Of a stretch of DNA of 28,518 bases, positions 24,632 through 28,518 are shown piece after piece. The position numbers and the translations under genes are program-made. This DNA comes from an uncultured Porphyromonadaceae bacterium (lineage in GTDB: Bacteria; Bacteroidota; Bacteroidia; Bacteroidales; Muribaculaceae): contig URLF01000029.1 in the NCBI GenBank assembly GCA_900548705.1, positions 1-28,518 on the forward strand, read 5' to 3'. The notes under the pieces are model-generated. The model saw only the letters and a list, made by a program, of their open reading frames with translations. It made no database searches and was not told the DNA's origin. Each line of letters opens with the position of its first letter. The stretch's first letter is position 1.

Positions 24632-25690
24632 ATGCACACAAAACTTAAACTAATGCTATCGCTAATAGCGATAGTATGTCTCACTCCAAAAGCTTATGCA
24701 GACGTTGAGTGGGAATTTCAGGTAGGCGGAATGTACACATCCGACTACAAGGTATACTCAACATCTTCTGAAGACATCAAACGGAGTGCTAACGGCCAAG
24801 CCACATTAGGACTATACCTAAAAATCCCTGTTGCACGAAGAATGTTTATCGAGACCGGACTTGGATGGCGCCATCATTATGTTTTCTCAAAATACAAGTT
24901 TGAAGTCACAAAAATCGGTGATGAGTCTCTCGATGAGCCAGCTGAGACCTGGGTAGACCCTGAATATAACGATTGGGGAAATTCTCTTGTGTTGCCGGTG
25001 AAATTTGGATACTCACTCCCTCTCAACGAGCAGAATTCCTTTGAATTTCTCCTTGGCCCGTATGTCGAGTATCTCTTCAACAGCCCCAACGAATATGCCA
25101 CCGAAGAAATACAGGAAAGAATCGACTACGGCTATAACATCCGGAAAGCCACCCATTGGTCGGTCGGCATTCAACCCTCTGTTATGTTCAAGCATCGTGC
25201 TCTCCGAATAGGTATGACTTTCCAAAGCCCCATATTTTATAATGGCCCACAAAACCTTAACAAAAACACCTTTATGTTTACAATTGGGGTGTCTTTCGGA
25301 AGTGGAGCATGGGAAGGCATCGGTACAGGTCTGGCGGCGGCAGGCACAGTAATGGGTGCTATGGCCGACGGATATGCGTCTGGAGTAGCGGCAGCCTCCT
25401 CCAATAATTACAACGATTCTTATTCAGATTCACAATCATCATCTTATTCCTCATCATCCTATTCTTCCGGTTCAAACAGCGGGAATCAATCACTTTCGCA
25501 AAATCAGCAGTTAAACTCAGACAAACGAGTTTATAGCAATTATGAATCGATGCTGAGCAAGTTTAAATCAGGACTGACAGGATATACCTGTTCCGAGGTA
25601 AAAGACATTCAGAAAAAAATGCGTAAACTCCGCGAAAAATGGAACGGTAAAATCCAAAAATCCTCCCTTGAGAGCTGGAACTGCAACTAA
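24632..25690 (+). CDS. PorT-like outer-membrane beta-barrel protein with Ser-rich tail
   Basis: From MHTKLKLML this is 352 residues. A signal peptide ends near PKAYA. A beta-barrel domain (about 24-225) follows, with alternating strands such as EWEFQVGGMYTSDYKV, LGLYLKIPVARRMFIETGLG and NTFMFTIGVSFGSG, resembling the Bacteroidota PorT/OMP_b-brl family. Next is a Gly/Ala-rich link, then a Ser/Tyr/Asn-rich low-complexity stretch (about 250-295), then a charged helical end, VKDIQKKMRKLREKWNGKIQ. Function is unknown. Base composition is clearly more AT-rich than the neighbours, hinting at acquisition. It has its own promoter and a two-part terminator. Confidence 0.8.
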   Translation: MHTKLKLMLSLIAIVCLTPKAYADVEWEFQVGGMYTSDYKVYSTSSEDIKRSANGQATLGLYLKIPVARRMFIETGLGWRHHYVFSKYKFEVTKIGDESLDEPAETWVDPEYNDWGNSLVLPVKFGYSLPLNEQNSFEFLLGPYVEYLFNSPNEYATEEIQERIDYGYNIRKATHWSVGIQPSVMFKHRALRIGMTFQSPIFYNGPQNLNKNTFMFTIGVSFGSGAWEGIGTGLAAAGTVMGAMADGYASGVAAASSNNYNDSYSDSQSSSYSSSSYSSGSNSGNQSLSQNQQLNSDKRVYSNYESMLSKFKSGLTGYTCSEVKDIQKKMRKLREKWNGKIQKSSLESWNCN

Positions 25691-25708
25691 TCCTCCCCGA
25701 CATAATTA

Positions 25709-25743
25709 AAACGTCCACTCTATCATTAAACGTCCACTCTATC
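25709..25743 (+). repeat. Tandem direct repeat that duplicates one terminator arm
   Basis: AAACGTCCACTCTATC occurs at 25709-25724 and again at 25728-25743, a 19-base period. Both copies can pair with the single right arm at 25759-25768, so two alternative hairpins are possible. Confidence 0.8.
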
Positions 25744-25780
25744 TGTTATCACAGATTAAGTGGACGTTCTTTATTTTTAT
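25729..25780. terminator. Two-part hairpin terminator after the PorT-like gene
   Basis: AACGTCCACT (25729-25738) pairs with AGTGGACGTT (25759-25768). Inside it ATCTGT pairs with ACAGAT around TATC. A T-rich run (CTTTATTTTTAT) follows on the plus strand. It lies between convergent genes ending at 25690 and 25792, so it may work both ways. Confidence 0.8.
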
Positions 25781-25791
25781 ATCTCCCGATG

Positions 25792-26598
25792 TCATTCAAT
25801 CACTCGTGAGACCTTGCCATTCTCAAAAATCACGGTGGTCTCATTGCCGTAAATCCAGCGGCGTTTCTCCCCTGACTTGCGGATTTCCAGAGGAGGGCCA
25901 AGCAAGATGTTCACCTCGTCAGGCAGCATCCCGATTGTGACTTTGCCATTCTTCACGGCGGCAAGATTCGGAGCCACGATGTCGGGGCGGCTGACCGCGT
26001 AGGAGGCCATGTCGTTGAGATATTTCGAGTTGACCCATGTAAGCTCCATCACCAGTTCTCCATGGCGGGTGTTGGATTCCGGATGGAGCGACGCGAGCGG
26101 CAGTGTGCGCGGGATAAGCCCCTTCTCGCGGTAACGGACGGCGACATCTGTGGTGGCGAAATCAAATCCCCCCTCCTTGGCCTTGACAGTGAGGTAGCGG
26201 GTATAGGTGGCCTCTTTGTTGTTGGTTCCTTGGGTGGATTTCAGCATCGCCGAGAATTCGTTTTTGTCATAATCCACCGACAGCAGCCCTTCATCGGCCT
26301 CGGTGTCGAAATTGTTTACAGCATACAACAACGTCGCCAGCATCACTTTCCGCGCATCCAGTCCCTTTACGGGTATTGTCCCCTTGATTACGGCCGCGCC
26401 GTCAGTGGGTTCGGTCGAAGGATAGAACAATGTCACCCCATCCTCCTGGGCGGGGAGTTCCTGAATCGAAATCCACTCGGTGTAATCCACCGGAGGTTTA
26501 GGGTCTTTCTTTCCCGGGAGTTTGAATCCCAGGGCCGTCTCCGGCACAATCAGCGACGCGACTACCGTGACAATACCGGCGATTGTTGCTTTATTCAT
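25792..26598 (-). CDS. Secreted protein with DUF4468-like and SmpA/BamE-like regions
   Basis: This 268-residue protein has a signal peptide (ending near ALGF) and no lipobox. The middle (about 40-215) resembles Bacteroidota DUF4468-like secreted proteins: YTEWISIQELPAQEDGVTLFYP, then ARKVMLATLLYAVNNF. The last ~50 residues, KVTIGMLPDEVNILLGPPLEIRKSGEKRRWIYGNETTVIFENGKV (key: G-M-PDEV-LGPP and the WIYG strand), look like the SmpA/BamE fold, which in BamE acts in outer-membrane protein assembly. The role here is unknown. It is the last gene of a minus-strand run of three secreted or outer-membrane proteins, 99 bases after the barrel gene. The family match comes from reading motifs only. Confidence 0.65.
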   Translation of the reverse strand: MNKATIAGIVTVVASLIVPETALGFKLPGKKDPKPPVDYTEWISIQELPAQEDGVTLFYPSTEPTDGAAVIKGTIPVKGLDARKVMLATLLYAVNNFDTEADEGLLSVDYDKNEFSAMLKSTQGTNNKEATYTRYLTVKAKEGGFDFATTDVAVRYREKGLIPRTLPLASLHPESNTRHGELVMELTWVNSKYLNDMASYAVSRPDIVAPNLAAVKNGKVTIGMLPDEVNILLGPPLEIRKSGEKRRWIYGNETTVIFENGKVSRVIE

Positions 26599-26622
26599 AA
26601 GTCAATGGTTTGGTTTGGAATG

Positions 26623-26677
26623 GAGAGGGGGCGGGATTACTGCCCCTGACACAGGTTTTCCTCCCGCTGCCCCTCTC
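26623..26677 (-). repeat. Imperfect inverted repeat in an intercistronic gap
   Basis: GAGAGGGG-G-CGGGA (26623-26636) can pair with TCCCG-CTG-CCCCTCTC (26662-26677), 13 pairs with a bulge. No T run follows on the minus strand. It may be an intercistronic hairpin that tunes expression of the last gene. Confidence 0.35.
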
Positions 26678-26697
26678 CTCAGGTTTTACACGATTAA

Positions 26698-27438
26698 TCA
26701 AAAGGCCACTCCAAGGCGAATCATGAAGTTGCTGGAGTGCAGGCTCTTCTCCACGCTGTTGGCGTCCTTGTCGTAATAATAGATTTTTGCGGCAGGGACA
26801 AAACCACGCTGGTAAGTGAAATCGAGGTTGAGACGCTTGTACCATACACCAAGGCCGATCTGCATGCCTGCGTCAAATGCCTGATAGTCATACTCATCCT
26901 TCAGCTCGTCGTTGTCGACTTCCCATTTGTCGCCGTCACTGTCCTTGTAGCTGAGTTTCTTGCCGGCGAAATCATAGCTGACAAACAAGCCGAGGTGGGC
27001 GTCAAGCTTGATGTCGTCGGTGATGGAGTATTTGTAACCGAAGGTGAAGGGGGAGTATTTCACATTCCAGGTGAGGATATGACCCTTTTCATCATAGGTT
27101 TCATCATCGTCTGTTTCCTCATATTTGGTCGAGAAACCACGGGTGCCGATACCCAGTTCCATACCCCAGTAGAGGCCGAAATTGCTGATGGGACGCTGGA
27201 AGCCGAAGTCGATGTCCATACCGGCGCGGCTGCCCAGGGAAACCTCCGAGTGGGTTCTGCCCTCATTGGCCAGGTCGATGGCCTCACTGGCTCCGGCGAT
27301 GTTGTTGAACGACACACCAAGACGGGCATACCATAAGGTGGAGGTCTTTGACTTGCTGTAAGAGTAGGACGACATCACCTGAGCTGAAGCGGAGATTGCC
27401 ATAAAGGCTGTCGCCACGATTAACAATAGTTTTTTCAT
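26698..27438 (-). CDS. Outer-membrane beta-barrel protein
   Basis: This 246-residue protein has a clean signal peptide (residues 1-19, ending SASAQ). The body consists of alternating aromatic/hydrophobic strands typical of small Bacteroidota barrels: LWYARLGVSFNNIAG, GLYWGMELGIGTRGF, WNVKYSPFTFGYKYSI, LNLDFTYQRGFVPAAKI. It ends with FMIRLGVAF, a terminal aromatic usual for barrel insertion. An acidic loop (EETDDDETYDEKG) probably faces outward. Specific function is not recognisable. It sits in the middle of the three-gene minus-strand run, with a 9-bp hairpin in the 69-base gap before it. Confidence 0.82.
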   Translation of the reverse strand: MKKLLLIVATAFMAISASAQVMSSYSYSKSKTSTLWYARLGVSFNNIAGASEAIDLANEGRTHSEVSLGSRAGMDIDFGFQRPISNFGLYWGMELGIGTRGFSTKYEETDDDETYDEKGHILTWNVKYSPFTFGYKYSITDDIKLDAHLGLFVSYDFAGKKLSYKDSDGDKWEVDNDELKDEYDYQAFDAGMQIGLGVWYKRLNLDFTYQRGFVPAAKIYYYDKDANSVEKSLHSSNFMIRLGVAF

Positions 27439-27455
27439 ATGTGTAATGTGGTTGT

Positions 27456-27482
27456 CACGGCAATTGTGTCAGCATTGCCGTG
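27456..27482 (-). repeat. Intercistronic hairpin before the barrel gene
   Basis: CACGGCAAT (27456-27464) pairs perfectly with ATTGCCGTG (27474-27482) around a 9-base loop. It lies in the 69-base gap between two minus-strand genes and lacks a U tract, so it is more likely a processing or attenuation element than a full terminator. Confidence 0.5.
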
Positions 27483-27507
27483 TGGTTAAAGATATGTGTT
27501 CGGTGGT

Positions 27508-28032
27508 TTACTTTGTGATTCCCTGGTTTCCTTGCGACTGCTGTCCGTCGGTGGTCACGGAGACTGATGTCTGGGTCGTGGGATATACCACTCCGATCAT
27601 GTCGATTTCGGCCTTGGTTGCCGGGCGGAAGTTGGTGTACTTGACAGGATAGCCCGAAAGCTCCACTATGAGCATCTTTGTGTCCTTCTCATAGACATAG
27701 GAGTCAAACAGCGGCTCGATGATGGCGTCCGCGTCAGCTTCCTGACACGCACGGTAGAGGGCCCTCATCTCGTCATTGCGGATTTCTCCCATGGTGATGT
27801 TGCCGATTGCCTGATCGAGAGGGAAATAGTAGGGGCCGAAGGTCTCGCGGGAATTGCTGAGCATCTTCATGTCGAAAATCTGCGGTGTGACGAATGTGCG
27901 CACCTCCGGCGGAATCTTGCGGGCTTCGGCCCGCTCGAATTTCTTGGGATTGGAATCTTTCTTCTGGGCGAAAGCCGGCGCGGAGGATGCCAGCACAGCC
28001 ACAGCAAGAGACAGGAGTAACCTGCTTTTCAT
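27508..28032 (-). CDS. Secreted protein of unknown function
   Basis: This 174-residue protein has a signal peptide (residues 1-22, ending APAFAQ). The mature part begins with a charged stretch (KKDSNPKKFERAEARKIPPE). A conserved-looking core follows: FGPYYFPLDQAIGNITM, then ALYRACQEADADAIIEPLFDSYVYEKD and MLIVELSGYPVKYTNFRPAT. The tail is rich in Gln, Ser and Thr. The middle (cysteine-containing helix, then a strand with ADAIIEP) recalls the fold of small Bacteroidota lipoproteins that sense or bind at the envelope, but there is no lipobox and I do not recognise a family with confidence. It is first of the three-gene run and starts 98 bases after the end of the structured RNA on the same strand. 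Confidence 0.7.
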   Translation of the reverse strand: MKSRLLLSLAVAVLASSAPAFAQKKDSNPKKFERAEARKIPPEVRTFVTPQIFDMKMLSNSRETFGPYYFPLDQAIGNITMGEIRNDEMRALYRACQEADADAIIEPLFDSYVYEKDTKMLIVELSGYPVKYTNFRPATKAEIDMIGVVYPTTQTSVSVTTDGQQSQGNQGITK

Positions 28033-28130
28033 ACTCGGTATCCCCTATGTTCGTGTCGGGGGCAACTGTTGATGGCAGCCGATCCCTCGCCGCCTGTTGG
28101 AAAAGACTTGAATCAATGGGGTACACACAT

Positions 28131-28169
28131 AAAAAAGGCGGGATCTGCATCATTTTGCTTATCCCATCC
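28131..28169 (-). terminator. Terminator of the structured RNA
   Basis: On the minus strand AGG-AT-GGGAT pairs with ATCCC-G-CCT around a 16-base loop, followed by a run of six T's. It lies directly after the outermost stem and sets the 3' end of the RNA near 28131. Confidence 0.6.
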
Positions 28170-28374
28170 TTAAGGCTTCTCGCATTGCCATCGACAGAGG
28201 ATAAGCAACGTCAGTCAGCCCACGCCTTGGATATGGAATATCTCCACGCCTCGCCGACCGCTCCTGAAAGGGGCAGACGGCGTGGGCAGGAAAACGTGTT
28301 TCCACAAACAGCGCGAACAATTTCGTTGCTTCATCTTCTCTGTCTTGAAAATTTTGCGAGAATTTTAAGGATAG
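28131..28374 (-). ncRNA. Rod-shaped structured RNA, 6S-like
   Basis: On the minus strand five perfectly complementary arm pairs nest in order: ATCCTTAA (28365-28372 with 28166-28173), CTCGCA (28355-28360 with 28179-28184), GACAGAG (28338-28344 with 28193-28199), GAT plus AAGCAACG (28324-28335 with 28200-28210) and GCCCACGCC (28279-28287 with 28218-28226). Small internal loops separate them, and a large asymmetric bubble (36 and 7 bases) lies below the last stem. A long rod with a central bubble and a ~207-base fold is the architecture of 6S RNA, which binds RNA polymerase. A GGGAT/ATCCC hairpin and six U's end it. A TACGTTTG box ends six bases before the first stem. The alternative is a structured leader or attenuator of the gene at 28032. 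Confidence 0.6.
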
Positions 28375-28378
28375 AAGA

Positions 28379-28386
28379 CAAACGTA
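28379..28386 (-). promoter_or_regulatory. -7 box of the structured RNA
   Basis: TACGTTTG on the minus strand matches TAnnTTTG. Start of transcription at about 28374 would coincide with the first paired base of the RNA. No TTTG occurs at the -33 position (GGTTAC instead), so this is a half match. Confidence 0.45.
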
Positions 28387-28441
28387 ATGAAACGTTCTTT
28401 ATGTATGTAACCGGTCTGCCCCTCTAGGCTAACCGACACTG

Positions 28442-28472
28442 CAAATTTACAACTTTTTCACATATCTGCAAA
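28442..28472 (-). promoter_or_regulatory. Full-consensus minus-strand promoter upstream of the structured RNA
   Basis: TTTG (28469-28472), 19 bases and TAAATTTG (28442-28449) fit the Bacteroidota consensus exactly. It would start a transcript near 28437, about 60 bases before the folded RNA, giving a longer precursor. Confidence 0.65.
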
Positions 28473-28518
28473 CACCCCGCCGTTTTTTAACAGCCTGGCA
28501 TAAAAGCAGACCGGCCGG

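Noticed and set aside
28411..28514. CCGGTCTGC / GCAGACCGG inverted repeat near the right edge
   Set aside because: Nine pairs 86 bases apart at the window end, without a clear role; cannot be judged without the flanking sequence.

Overview
The window reads as a piece of a Bacteroidales chromosome, most likely a Muribaculaceae-type gut commensal. The evidence is fairly high GC, SusC/SusD proteins, the single-chain archaeal/eukaryote-type glycyl-tRNA synthetase, secreted GH13 amylase, PorT-like outer-membrane barrels and repeated Bacteroidota promoters (TTTG, 19-20 bp, TAnnTTTG) with no Shine-Dalgarno sites. The first ~430 bases do not fit. They look like a Clostridia (Oscillospiraceae-like) genome: a strong AAGGAGG ribosome site, a GC-rich tandem-hairpin intergenic repeat, the first codons of a divergent response regulator and the N-terminus of a BcrA-like ATPase. 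That ATPase is joined in frame, at its Walker A motif, to the C-terminus of a Bacteroidales peptidase-type bacteriocin exporter. I read this as an inter-phylum chimera, probably an assembly join.

Layout. 1-1034: chimeric ABC gene and its Clostridia-like upstream region. 1233-4015 (+): glyS, lemA and an FKBP-type lipoprotein isomerase, driven by a clear promoter. 4173-5529 (-): a DUF3667-like membrane protein and a FluC/CrcB fluoride channel. 5791-11639 (-): a coiled-coil Cbp1-like lipoprotein, then susC and susD, probably one operon. 11780-13518 (+): a divergent LytS/LytTR two-component pair whose kinase is broken by a C8 tract. 13617-15092 (-): secreted alpha-amylase with its own promoter. 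15209-16930 (-): a TPR/transmembrane/LuxR-HTH regulator. 17148-23444 (+): a 2098-residue GLUG-repeat surface protein made of three repeat blocks separated by Ig-like linkers, followed by a strong terminator. 23530-24504 (-): a two-helix potassium channel. 24632-25690 (+): an outer-membrane barrel with a Ser-rich tail and lower GC. 25792-28032 (-): three secreted or outer-membrane proteins. 28131-28374 (-): a long rod-shaped structured RNA with its own promoter and terminator, resembling 6S RNA.

The central part (5.8-17 kb) looks like a glycan-uptake locus. SusCD capture and import oligosaccharides, the amylase cleaves alpha-glucans in the periplasm or outside the cell, and control may come from a LytTR pair and a membrane-anchored LuxR protein rather than the usual SusR, hybrid two-component or ECF-sigma/anti-sigma regulators. 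Several promoters here place the TAnnTTTG box only 4-8 bases before the start codon, so their mRNAs should have almost no leader. The main unusual items are the chimeric left end, the 6S-like RNA, the C8 kinase frameshift, the near-leaderless promoters and a perfect 40-base palindrome whose core recurs just upstream of susC.
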